DNA from: Clostridiales bacterium UBA3953
Lineage (GTDB): Bacteria > Bacillota > Clostridia > Oscillospirales > CAG-272
Direction of reading: 5' to 3'
Assembly (NCBI GenBank): GCA_002385415.1
Contig: DGDL01000090.1
Location: 1 to 21,556, forward strand
Length of the DNA stretch: 21,556 nt
Numbering within the stretch: the stretch's first letter is position 1; every line of letters starts with the position of its first letter. The notes below the pieces were generated by a model. It did not search any database and was not told the DNA's origin. It saw only the letters and a program-made list of their open reading frames with translations. The translations under genes and the position numbers were made by a program. Below, in pieces: positions 14,018-21,537 of this stretch.

Positions 14018-14809
14018 TTAACCAAGCGCGATGTCGAGGACCATCATGAGTGTAAATCCCAGCGCTACACCGATGGTTGCAATATTGCTGTGCTCATCCG
14101 TCTGTGCCTGGGGGATAAGCTCCTCGACAACGACGTAAATCATCGCGCCGGCCGCAAACGCAAGAATGTAGGGCAAAAGCGGAGTTATAACAGAGGTAAG
14201 CGCAATGGTCAACACAGCGGCAACGGGCTCGACGACGCCCGATATAAAGCCGTATCTGAAGGCTTTGCCTTTTGAAATGCCGCTGCCCACGAGGGGCATG
14301 GAAATTATGGCGCCCTCCGGGAAGTTTTGCAGCGCAATACCCACTGACAGCACTATCGCGCTCGCAGCAGTTATTTCGACATTGCCGCTGAGCATGCCCG
14401 CAAACACTACACCGACTGCCATGCCCTCCGGTATATTATGTAGTGTCACGGCGAGCACAAGCATCAGCGAGCGGCTTATATTCTCCGATTTCACGCCCTC
14501 GGGCTCGTCGGTATCCAAATGCAGGTGAGGGATAAGCGAATCAAGCACGAGCAGAAACAGCATGCCCGACAAAAAACCGGTCGCCGCAGGCAGCCATGCC
14601 GGAACACCCACCGTCTCTGCCATGTCGATTGACGGAATTAACAGCGACCACACCGATGCGGCAATCATAACGCCCGACGCAAATCCAAGAAGCGCACCGC
14701 GCAGGCGTGCGCTCATCTCTTTTTTGAGGAAGAACACCATCCCCGAGCCGAGCGTTGTACCGATAAGCGGGATAAGAAGACTTATTGCGGTTACCGCAAT
14801 ATCGCTCAT
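14018..14809 (-). CDS. ZIP family divalent metal transporter
   Basis: The 263-residue integral membrane protein has about eight hydrophobic segments and takes up zinc or related metals such as iron or manganese. The binuclear metal-site motifs are HNIPEG (124-129) on TM4 and QNFPEG (161-166) on TM5, with VEELIP near the C-terminus. A short HLHLDTDE stretch (95-102) in the loop before TM4 is the usual His-rich variable region. In many ZIPs the second motif is HNFPEG or QNFPEG, so the Q is normal. The ATG has GGAGAG upstream and a strong promoter at 14845-14873. It is divergent from the superoxide dismutase gene, which may hint at shared metal biology. Confidence 0.93.
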   Translation of the reverse strand: MSDIAVTAISLLIPLIGTTLGSGMVFFLKKEMSARLRGALLGFASGVMIAASVWSLLIPSIDMAETVGVPAWLPAATGFLSGMLFLLVLDSLIPHLHLDTDEPEGVKSENISRSLMLVLAVTLHNIPEGMAVGVVFAGMLSGNVEITAASAIVLSVGIALQNFPEGAIISMPLVGSGISKGKAFRYGFISGVVEPVAAVLTIALTSVITPLLPYILAFAAGAMIYVVVEELIPQAQTDEHSNIATIGVALGFTLMMVLDIALG

Positions 14810-14844
14810 AACTTTTTCTCTCCGTTCAAAGTTTTTTTACCTGT

Positions 14845-14873
14845 ATTTTACCACTATCGGGACAGCATGTCAA
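14845..14873 (-). promoter_or_regulatory. promoter of the ZIP transporter gene
   Basis: On the minus strand, -35 TTGACA (14868-14873) and -10 TAAAAT (14845-14850) are 17 bp apart, with TG one base upstream of the -10 (extended -10). The leader is about 30 nt. Confidence 0.8.
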
Positions 14874-14948
14874 TTGCAGCGCCGGACAAAATCCTGCAAA
14901 CATTCCTCGGCAATAGAACATATCATATTTAATAAAGGAGGTCTGCCA

Positions 14949-15602
14949 ATGGAGCAATTGCAGCAAAGATATCCATTCGAGGTTGTCCACCTCCCCTATC
15001 CCATTGACGGGCTGGAGCCGTACATAAGCACAAAATCGCTGGAAATCCACTACAACAGGCTGTATGCCGGCTATGTCGAAAACCTCAACAAGCTGCTTTC
15101 GGAGCATCCCGAGCTGCAGGATTTGACGCTCGAGCAGCTCATCAGCCAAGCCTGCCGGCTGCCGCAAAGCGTCGCTATCCCGCTGTCGAGATATGCCGGA
15201 GGCGTGTATAACCATATCCTGTATTTTTACGGCATGATGCCTCAATCGCAAACAAAGCCGCTGCAGGGCCAGCTCAAGCGCGATATTTACCATTTCTTCG
15301 GCTCGTTTGACCATTTCCGCCGCAATTTTTCGCAGGCAGCGCAGGCAGTTTTCGGCTCGGGCTATACATGGCTTGTGCACGACAAAAAAGAGCTTGAGAT
15401 CATAAACATGGCGAACCAGGAAAACCCGCTGCTTATCGGCCTTTTCCCTGTCATGTGCATCGACGTTTGGGAGCATGCATATTATCTCACAAACTATAAC
15501 AAGCGCGCCGAATACATCGGCGACTGGTGGAACCTTGTAAACTGGAATTTTATCGGCAGCCGCTATGCGCATTACGCCTCGCACAACGGCACACGCCGAT
15601 AA
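14949..15602 (+). CDS. sodA: superoxide dismutase, Fe/Mn family
   Basis: The 217-residue enzyme converts superoxide to oxygen and hydrogen peroxide. The four metal ligands are visible: H34 (LEIHYNRLYAGY), H89 (AGGVYNHILYF), D172 and H176 (IDVWEHAYYL). The active-site tyrosine Y42 is present, and Q157 in NQENP is the position used by Mn-type enzymes. The second-shell His of the usual IHHxKHHxxY segment are replaced (L38, Y39), which is unusual. The ATG at 14949 follows AGGAGG; the open frame extends far upstream without a start supported by a ribosome binding site. A rho-independent-type hairpin lies 130 bp downstream. There is no signal peptide, so it is cytoplasmic. An Fe or Mn preference cannot be decided here. 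Confidence 0.95.
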   Translation: MEQLQQRYPFEVVHLPYPIDGLEPYISTKSLEIHYNRLYAGYVENLNKLLSEHPELQDLTLEQLISQACRLPQSVAIPLSRYAGGVYNHILYFYGMMPQSQTKPLQGQLKRDIYHFFGSFDHFRRNFSQAAQAVFGSGYTWLVHDKKELEIINMANQENPLLIGLFPVMCIDVWEHAYYLTNYNKRAEYIGDWWNLVNWNFIGSRYAHYASHNGTRR

Positions 15603-15732
15603 CGGAATGTTTACCGCTGCTTTCACGCCGTATCACCGCCGGGCTTTGCACCGGCGTCTGCGGGCAGATAGCACGCCCGTATCGCTATGCATTGCGGAAT
15701 TTGCGGCTGCAGATGGGACATGCAAATAAAAC

Positions 15733-15760
15733 CCGCCTTTGCTCAAATGAGCGAAGGCGG
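15733..15760. terminator. hairpin terminator between sodA and the RNase J gene
   Basis: CCGCCTTTGCTC (15733-15744) pairs with GAGCGAAGGCGG (15749-15760) with one wobble and a four-base loop. On the plus strand TTGTCGTTTG follows; on the minus strand GTTTTATTTG follows, so it can end either of the convergent transcripts. Confidence 0.7.
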
Positions 15761-15913
15761 TTGTCGTTTGCATGCGCATTTTTCATTTATTGCAGCAACT
15801 TGAGAATCGGCGATTTTAGGCGACTGCTGCATGTTTTATTGCAGCGCGCGGTCGGGCATTGCGTACTGCTGCGCTTTTCGACTGCGCCATGTCGCGTTCT
15901 TTTGCATCAAAAT

Positions 15914-15938
15914 GGCACAGTGCGGCCTGCACTGTGCC
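15914..15938 (-). terminator. second hairpin 3' of the RNase J gene
   Basis: A perfect 10-bp stem, GGCACAGTGC with GCACTGTGCC, has a five-base loop. On the minus strand ATTTTGATG follows, a weak U-tract. It is probably the end of the RNase J transcript together with 15958-15986. Confidence 0.55.
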
Positions 15939-15957
15939 TATATATTTCTCGGAGGTG

Positions 15958-15986
15958 TGGGGGAGTTTTTTCAAAAAGCTCCCCCG
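15958..15986. repeat. GGGGGAG hairpin downstream of the RNase J gene
   Basis: GGGGGAG and CTCCCCC flank an interior of T-run and A-run sequence that is itself nearly complementary. It lies just after the stop codon of the minus-strand gene. There is no U-run after it on either strand. Its arms match those of the palindrome at 1822-1847 downstream of lplA. Confidence 0.5.
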
Positions 15987-16003
15987 CATCACTTAACACA
16001 ATC

Positions 16004-17698
16004 TTATACGTTCATCACAACGGGCAGTATCATGGGCTTGCGGTGGGTTTTGGCATAAAGGAACTTCGACAAATCGTCTTTGACCTTGCTCTTGAGCTGC
16101 GACCAGTCGGTGATATTGTTTTCAAGACAATCTTCAAGCGCATCGCGCGCTATCACCCTGATCTGCTCTATCAAATCTTCGGACTCGCGCACATACACAA
16201 ATCCGCGCGAAACAATGTCCGGCCCCGAGATAAGCTGCAAATCGTCGGTATCGACCGTCGCAACCACTACAATAAGCCCGTCCTGCGACAGGTGCTTGCG
16301 GTCGCGCAGCACAATGTTGCCCACATCGCCCACGCCGTAACCGTCGACCAGCACTCTGCCGGACGGCACGGAGCCGTTGAACCGCGCGTTTTCCCCGTCA
16401 AGCTCAAGCACCCTGCCAATATCCGGCACGAAAATGCGCCTGTCCTCAATCCCCATAAGCTGTGCAATTTCCTTGTTGCGGATGAGGTGCCGGTACTCGC
16501 CGTGTACGGGCATAAAAAACTTCGGCTTGGTCAGCGCGATCATCAGCTTCAGCTCTTCTTGGCATGCGTGACCCGAAACATGAACCTCGACCGCCGGGTC
16601 GCGGTAAACCGACGCGCCGCACTTCAAAATCGCGTTTATAATGCGTCCGACCAGCTTTTCGTTGCCGGGTATCGCATGCGCGCTTATAACCACAAGGTCT
16701 TTCGGCCCCAGCTCAACCTTGTCGTGGCTGGATATCGCCATTCGGTACAGCGCGGACATAGGCTCGCCCTGTGAACCGGTCGACACTATGGTAATACGCT
16801 CGGGCGGGTAGCGTTTGATCTCGCTGATGTCGATAATCGTCCCATCCGGCACCCGCATATAACCGAGCTCGACAGCCGCGCTCACCACGTTGAGCATCGA
16901 GCGTCCGGTAATCGCTACCTTGCGCCCATAAGCATGGCTCATATCAATTATCTGTTGCACGCGATGCACGTTCGATGAGAACGTCGTTATTATAATGCGC
17001 TTGTCGCTGTTGCGCAGAAAGATGTTGTCCAGCGACTGGCCTACCATGCGCTCGGACGGCGTGTAGCCCGGACGCTCCGAGTTGGTCGACTCGAGCATGA
17101 GCAGCAGCACTCCCTGCTTACCCAGCTCGCCCAGCCGCGTTATATCCATTATTTCGCCGTCTATCGGGGTGAGATCGAGTTTAAAGTCCCCCGAGTAAAG
17201 CACCACTCCGACAGGCGTGGTTATGGCAAGACAACAGGCGTCGGCTATCGAGTGGTTGACGTGGATAAACTCGACGGTAAAACAACCGAGCTTGATTTTG
17301 TCGCCGGCCTTAACATTGTGGAGCTTGGGCTTCTCCTTATAGACATGCTCTGCGAGCTTGTTTTTCAGAATTCCGATAGTGAGCCGCGTTCCGTATACCG
17401 GCGGTTTTATCTGCTGCAGCACATAGGGTAACGCACCGATATGGTCTTCGTGTCCGTGTGTGAGAACTATGCCGCGAATTTTTTCCTTGTTTTTTTCAAG
17501 ATACGATATATCGGGAATTACGAGATCAACACCGAGCATGTCGTCGTCGGGAAATCCCAGCCCGCAGTCGACGACAATGATGTCGTTTTCGTATTCAAGC
17601 ACGGTTATGTTCTTGCCTACCTCGTTAAGCCCGCCAAGCACAATAACCTTTAGCTTTGAATTCGATGATGTGTTTCCGTTATTTTGTTTTTTTGCCAT
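16004..17698 (-). CDS. rnj: ribonuclease J
   Basis: The 564-residue metallo-beta-lactamase/beta-CASP nuclease combines endonuclease and 5'-to-3' exonuclease activity on RNA and acts in mRNA decay and rRNA maturation. The metal-binding motif HGHEDHIG is at 81-88, followed by the distant ligands in HVNHSIADA and YSGDFKLD. The beta-CASP domain contains ESTNSERPGYTPSE and STGSQGEPMSAL, and HVSGHACQEELKLMI is the characteristic late motif. The C-terminal domain is present and the length is typical. A short Asn/Ser/Lys-rich N-terminal extension (2-15) is the only oddity. The ATG has AAAGGA upstream. The leader is about 250 nt and contains a terminator-like hairpin. Confidence 0.96.
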   Translation of the reverse strand: MAKKQNNGNTSSNSKLKVIVLGGLNEVGKNITVLEYENDIIVVDCGLGFPDDDMLGVDLVIPDISYLEKNKEKIRGIVLTHGHEDHIGALPYVLQQIKPPVYGTRLTIGILKNKLAEHVYKEKPKLHNVKAGDKIKLGCFTVEFIHVNHSIADACCLAITTPVGVVLYSGDFKLDLTPIDGEIMDITRLGELGKQGVLLLMLESTNSERPGYTPSERMVGQSLDNIFLRNSDKRIIITTFSSNVHRVQQIIDMSHAYGRKVAITGRSMLNVVSAAVELGYMRVPDGTIIDISEIKRYPPERITIVSTGSQGEPMSALYRMAISSHDKVELGPKDLVVISAHAIPGNEKLVGRIINAILKCGASVYRDPAVEVHVSGHACQEELKLMIALTKPKFFMPVHGEYRHLIRNKEIAQLMGIEDRRIFVPDIGRVLELDGENARFNGSVPSGRVLVDGYGVGDVGNIVLRDRKHLSQDGLIVVVATVDTDDLQLISGPDIVSRGFVYVRESEDLIEQIRVIARDALEDCLENNITDWSQLKSKVKDDLSKFLYAKTHRKPMILPVVMNV

Positions 17699-17778
17699 TA
17701 AAAATCCTTTCTGTTCGTTCTGAATTTAAAATCCTTTCCGATCAATATTTTTTGTAAACGAGCGGTTTTTACGCACCA

Positions 17779-17813
17779 AAATAAAACCTGATCCAACACC
17801 CAAATTTGGATCC
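17779..17813 (-). terminator. terminator-like hairpin in the RNase J leader
   Basis: On the minus strand the stem CCGGATCCAA/TTGGATCAGG (one mismatch, nine-base loop) is followed by TTTTATTTTGG. No minus-strand gene upstream needs it: the next gene to the right is on the plus strand. It lies about 80 bp before the RNase J start codon, between the candidate promoter (17950-17978) and the gene, so it could attenuate RNase J expression. Confidence 0.6.
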
Positions 17814-17855
17814 GGCTTAATCGACAATATTTAATTTATAACACAATCAGAGCAA

Positions 17856-17907
17856 AGACGCGCCCCGCGGTCGCAAAGGCGTCCGGCGCCGCGGCACCAT
17901 CGCGTCT
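17856..17907 (-). other. GC-rich structured element in the RNase J leader
   Basis: An outer 7-bp stem, AGACGCG/CGCGTCT, encloses two copies of the self-complementary CCGCGG (17865-17870 and 17889-17894) that can pair with each other, and a small inner stem. It is embedded in AT-rich DNA and lies within the predicted 5' untranslated region. Confidence 0.5.
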
Positions 17908-17949
17908 CAATAACATGTCAAAACCAACACGCACAAAATCGCTGAAATT

Positions 17950-17978
17950 ATTATACCACGTCCGGGGCTGCGATACAA
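17950..17978 (-). promoter_or_regulatory. extended -10 promoter for the RNase J gene
   Basis: On the minus strand, TATAAT (17950-17955) is preceded by TGG, making an extended -10. A weak -35, TTGTAT (17973-17978), lies 17 bp upstream. Transcription would start near 17943, giving a leader of roughly 245 nt. Confidence 0.65.
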
Positions 17979-18018
17979 GCAGTATATTATGAATACAGTG
18001 TTAATCATTTTCACGCCT

Positions 18019-18048
18019 TTGACACGGCCCGCCTGTTTTGTGAATAAT
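18019..18048 (+). promoter_or_regulatory. promoter of the Asn-rich repeat protein gene
   Basis: TTGACA (18019-18024) and AATAAT (18043-18048) are 18 bp apart on the plus strand. The leader is about 75 nt and contains the duplicated segment at 18080-18119. Confidence 0.55.
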
Positions 18049-18079
18049 AAACACTTCTTTCGCGCAAAATATCCGATGC

Positions 18080-18119
18080 AGGTATATTCAGGCCGAAAAA
18101 GGTTATATTAGGCCGAAAG
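18080..18119 (+). repeat. tandem 20-bp duplication just upstream of the repeat-protein gene
   Basis: Two near-identical copies lie side by side, GGTATATTCAGGCCGAAAAA and GGTTATATTAGGCCGAAAGG. The second copy supplies the AAAGG of the ribosome binding site. The two copies could compete for base-pairing or form alternative start-site contexts. Confidence 0.6.
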
Positions 18120-18128
18120 GAGATTATA

Positions 18129-18788
18129 ATGCCAAAAAAAGTTGACAGAAATAAAAAAAATCACCGCACCAAAGAGGACAGTCTCGCACTTCCTTATGAG
18201 ACGGCGAGAGCATACAGCGCGACCGGCGACGAAGCCAATCCTCTTGGCGGTTATACCGGCACGCCGGGCACCGAAAAAGCCCGGCAAAACAGAGCCGAGG
18301 CCGAGCGCAGGGGCGGAGGTGCCACAAATCAGGTTGACGCAAACCGAAACGCCGGCAACGCCACAAATCGAGCAGAGGCAAACCGTAATATCGGCAACGC
18401 CACAAATGAAGCCGACGCAAGCCGTAGGAACGGCGATACCTCGAATGAAGCCGATGCAAGCCGTAGGAATGGCGACACATCAAATCAGGGCGACACATGT
18501 TGCGAAAACGGTGACACCCCAAATCAGGGCGAGGCATATCGCAACAGTGGCGATCCCTCAAATCGGAGTGAGGAAAATCGCAGCGAGGGAAGCAATTTAG
18601 GCCAGGCTCAGAATATCAGCCTGCCGCCGCATCGTTCGCCGCAGGGGGATATCCATCTGCCCGGGTTCGGCACCACCTTTCCCATCGACGAGCGACCGCA
18701 GCCGGGCATACCGGACGGCAAAACCTATCTTAACGTAAAAAACACCGACGCCGAGGCGCCGGTTGAGGATGCCGGCATGCCATTATAA
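18129..18788 (+). CDS. Asn-rich repeat protein, function unknown
   Basis: The 219-residue hydrophilic protein has three parts. A basic N-terminus (1-16, MPKKVDRNKKNHRTKE) is followed by a linker with LALPYETARAYSATGDEANP. Seven tandem repeats of 13 residues fill 54-144, of the type NEADASRRNGDTS, with a partial eighth at 145-154. A proline/glycine-rich tail (160-219) contains HLPGFGTTFPID. Repeats 4 and 5 are identical at the protein level and almost so in DNA, pointing to recent duplication. There is no signal peptide, membrane segment or cell-wall motif, and the sequence should be disordered. A pair of cysteines occurs once (CC in repeat 6). A spore or surface structural protein is one possibility, not shown. 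AAAGGAG precedes the ATG. Confidence 0.8.
   Translation: MPKKVDRNKKNHRTKEDSLALPYETARAYSATGDEANPLGGYTGTPGTEKARQNRAEAERRGGGATNQVDANRNAGNATNRAEANRNIGNATNEADASRRNGDTSNEADASRRNGDTSNQGDTCCENGDTPNQGEAYRNSGDPSNRSEENRSEGSNLGQAQNISLPPHRSPQGDIHLPGFGTTFPIDERPQPGIPDGKTYLNVKNTDAEAPVEDAGMPL
18288..18590 (+). repeat. in-frame 39-bp tandem repeats (seven units plus a partial)
   Basis: Units of 39 bp begin near 18288, 18327, 18366, 18405, 18444, 18483 and 18522, with a partial unit to 18590. Each encodes 13 residues starting with Asn. Divergence is highest in the outer units and lowest between the two central ones (18405-18482). Confidence 0.88.
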
Positions 18789-18810
18789 CCGGCCATACCC
18801 GACAGCAATT

Positions 18811-18835
18811 CGGGGGACCGCTCGGCGATCCCCCG
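18811..18835 (-). terminator. hairpin between the convergent repeat-protein and tail-anchored genes
   Basis: CGGGGGA and TCCCCCG flank a CGC/GCG inner stem. The one mismatch on the plus strand (C-A) becomes a G-U pair on the minus strand, so the minus-strand RNA of the tail-anchored gene folds best. No U-run follows. The flank TTTTACGGGGGA is the same as that of the palindrome at 1822-1847. Confidence 0.5.
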
Positions 18836-18850
18836 TAAAACTTGACGGCT

Positions 18851-19150
18851 TCATAAAAACAATACAATCGCTATGCATATCAGCGCCGCGGTGATTACGC
18901 CCGCGACATACCAGCGAAGCAGCATGTAAAGCTCGGGGGCGCCGGAGCGGCGACGCGGTTTCGTGTCCCTTCTCTCGGAGACAATCATATTTTCGGCAAT
19001 GATACGCGCGGCCTCTCCGACCATATCCTGTTCGGATATCGACGGCGAGCGCACGGCGCTGTCTTTCAGTATAAAATATGCCTCGTCGAACAGGTTCGAC
19101 CCGGTGTTTTTCATAACAATGATGCGTTTCTGGCAGCCTTTCATTACCAT
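18851..19150 (-). CDS. small tail-anchored membrane protein, function unknown
   Basis: The 99-residue protein has a soluble N-terminal part, KGCQKRIIVMKNTGSNLFDEAYFIL, then DMVGEAARIIAENMI. A basic patch (KPRRRSG, about 64-70) follows, and a single C-terminal hydrophobic helix (about 77-99, ending IVLFL) would anchor it in the membrane. I recall similar uncharacterised proteins in Clostridia, but cannot name a family. AGGAG lies nine bases before the ATG at 19150; the ATG at 19156 is only three bases from it, so the shorter start is preferred. The hairpin at 18811-18835 follows the gene. Confidence 0.75.
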   Translation of the reverse strand: MVMKGCQKRIIVMKNTGSNLFDEAYFILKDSAVRSPSISEQDMVGEAARIIAENMIVSERRDTKPRRRSGAPELYMLLRWYVAGVITAALICIAIVLFL

Positions 19151-19200
19151 AAACATGCTCTCCTGCTAAATTATTTCGCTTATATTATTCCATCCAGAGC

Positions 19201-19233
19201 GCCGCCGTATTCACGGCGGCTGATTTATAAATC
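19201..19233 (+). other. hairpin and palindrome in the leader of the nucleotidyltransferase gene
   Basis: A perfect 8-bp stem, GCCGCCGT/ACGGCGGC, with an ATTC loop (19201-19220) is followed by the 12-bp palindrome GATTTATAAATC (19222-19233), which directly abuts the GGAGG ribosome binding site (19234-19238). The pair could affect translation or end an upstream transcript; the T-tail is weak. Confidence 0.5.
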
Positions 19234-19249
19234 GGAGGAATTTTGCACG

Positions 19250-21537
19250 ATGAATTTATCCGAGCAAGGAGCCGGCGAAAAGACCGGCGTGCGTGCGGTT
19301 ATAATGGCCGGCGGGTCGGGTACGCGGCTTCGCCCGCTGACCGACACGTTGCCAAAACCGCTTGTTCCCGTAGCCGGTAAACCCGTAATTTTCCGTATAC
19401 TTGAGCTGCTCGCCCGCCATGGCATAACGGAGGCGGCGGTGACAACCGGCTATCTCGCCGAAAAGCTGGAAGAGGCTTGCGGCGAGCAGTACGCGGGCGT
19501 CAGACTTACCTATTTTAGGGAGGAAAAGCCGCTCGGAACGGCCGGCGGTGTCAAAAACACCCAGCCGTTCCTTGAAGGCGGCGCCGACGAGTTCATAGTC
19601 ATCAGCGGAGACGCCGCGTGTGAGATCGACCTTGTGGCCGCTCTCAACTTTCACAGAGTCAAGGATGCCGACGCGACGATTGTCACGGTCAGCGTGCCTT
19701 CGCCGCTCGAGTACGGCGTGGTTACGATGGCCGAGGACGGGCGGATTACCGGCTTTGTCGAAAAGCCGTCGCTTTCGCAGGCTTATTCCGATGCCGCAAA
19801 TACCGGCATATATGTGCTGTCCCGCAGGGTGCTCGACCTTGTCCCGCCGGGCGAAGCACGCGACTTCGGGCGCGAAGTTTTCCCGCAGATGCTCGCGTCC
19901 GGCATGAGGCTTTACAGCTATATCGACAGCGGATATTGGTGCGACATCGGCGACCTTGACGCCTACTACAACTGCAGCATGAGATATGCCGAGCTTGAGG
20001 GCAAGCTGTCGCGCGACGGCAACATTGTGGGCAAGAACTGCTCGCTCGGCGGCTCTACGGTGCGCCGCAGCATAATCTTCGACGGCGTTTCGGTGTCAAG
20101 CGGAGCGTATATCGAAGGCTCGATTATTTGCGGCTCGGTAACCATCGGCCGCGGCGTACACATTGCGCCCGGCTGCGTTATCGGCGAAGGCTGTGTGATT
20201 GGCGACCGAGCTTCGCTTGGCCCGCAGGTAAAGCTGTCCGCCGGCAAAACGGTAACCGCCGGACAAAACGTCACCGACGGCCAGCCGGTATTTTCGTCCG
20301 GCGGCGCTGAGCTGCTCGCCGAGGGCGGGATACAGATTGAAAAGTCGGCATGTGAACCCGGGCTTTTCCTGCGGCTCGGGGCAGCGGCGTCGGCCGCAAC
20401 CGGTTCAGTTGTGCGCGCTGCGCCGACTGCGGGCAAGCCCGTCGGCATAATGCGGGCCGCGGGCAGCCCTGCCCTCGCGCGCTATGCAAGCCTGCTTGCC
20501 ATCGGCGCGACCGAGCAAGGCAGCGACGTTTACGATTTCGGCACGGGCTTTCGCGCGCTGGCATCGTTTGCAGCCGAACGGTATGCGGTACCGTTGGTGT
20601 TGTTCATTGAGGAGCAGCCGGACGGCGGCGTGTTTATCTCGCTTTTCGACGCTACCGGACTTTGTCCGCCGCGCACCTGTGAGCGCGCGTTTATTGCGGC
20701 GCTCGCCGGACAAAACCGCAAGCCCGAGCTGCCTGACTCGGTCGCGCGCGTGATACCTGTTTCGGGTGTGCATGAGCTGTACCGCGCGGCGCTTGCAGGG
20801 CAGCTTGAGCCTTGCCCGGGCAAAAAGCCGTTTGAGGGACTGGAGGTGCGGCTTGAGACGCCCGACGGCGAAAAATGCGCGGACGTAGAGGCCATAGCTT
20901 TGCTTGCCGATGTTTTACGTGCCGCGGGCGCGTCGGTTGCCTGCACCGGTGAGGAGCATCCGGCAGCCGAGGAGTTTTTAAGGCTGACTATTTCGCCCGA
21001 CGGGATGTCGGTTTCGGCGTTCGAGCGCACCGCGCTTTACACCTGCGAGCTTGACCCGTGGCATATCATGGCGCTAATACTCTACGCCGAGCTTGAGGAC
21101 AAGACTTCGCAGGCGTCGGCGCGCAGGACAGTGCAAAATGTAGTTGCACTGCCCTGTTCGGCGCCGCGGGTGCTTGATAGTCTTGCCGCTTCGCAGGGCG
21201 TCACTCCGCTGCGGTACTCGTCTCAGCCGTCGGACGACAGCGAACACGGGGCGCGCGTTGTTGCAGGGCGCCAGCGCTATCAGTTTGACGCGCTGTTTGC
21301 CGCCGTGAAACTTTGCCGTATTGCGGCGAAAACGGGACTGAAAGCAATAAGTGACAAAATACCGCACTTCTGCCTCGTTTCGGGCGATTTTGACACAGAT
21401 TTTGCCAACAAAACGCTTGTTATGCGTAAGTTCGGCGTGCCGGCAGGCGACGGAGTTTGCATGGAGTATAACACTGCGGGCGCGACCGGAGGCAAGGCTA
21501 AAGAGGGTGCGACGTCAGGTTATTCGTCGCCGTCCCG
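19250..21537 (+). CDS. sugar-phosphate nucleotidyltransferase fused to hexapeptide repeats and a degenerate phosphomannomutase-like domain (3' end missing)
   Basis: The frame is open to the contig end; about 762 genuine codons are present. Residues 14-242 are a nucleotidyltransferase, with AVIMAGGSGTRLRPLT (16-31), PKPLVPV (35-41), GTAGG, FIVISGD and WCDIGDLDAY, as in GDP-mannose or glucose-1-phosphate pyrophosphorylases. Residues about 255-345 form a left-handed beta-helix of hexapeptide repeats (NIVGKNCSLGG, GRGVHIAPGCVIGEG). From about 370 onwards the fold matches the phosphomannomutase/phosphoglucomutase superfamily, but the catalytic TASHN serine loop is absent (that segment reads LVLFIEEQPDGGVFISLFD). 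The mutase half is therefore probably non-catalytic and regulatory. The ATG has GGAGG; a GTG at 19289 would give the usual short N-terminus. It makes an NDP-sugar, likely GDP-mannose, for surface glycans. Confidence 0.9.

Noticed and set aside
15527..16774. A 415-codon open frame on the plus strand
   Set aside because: It is antisense to RNase J over much of its length, has no ribosome binding site or family motif, and has Arg/His-rich composition typical of the opposite strand of a GC-rich gene.
18288..18590. Possible CRISPR array
   Set aside because: The 39-bp units are contiguous, in frame and diverged; there are no unique spacers between identical repeats and no cas genes.
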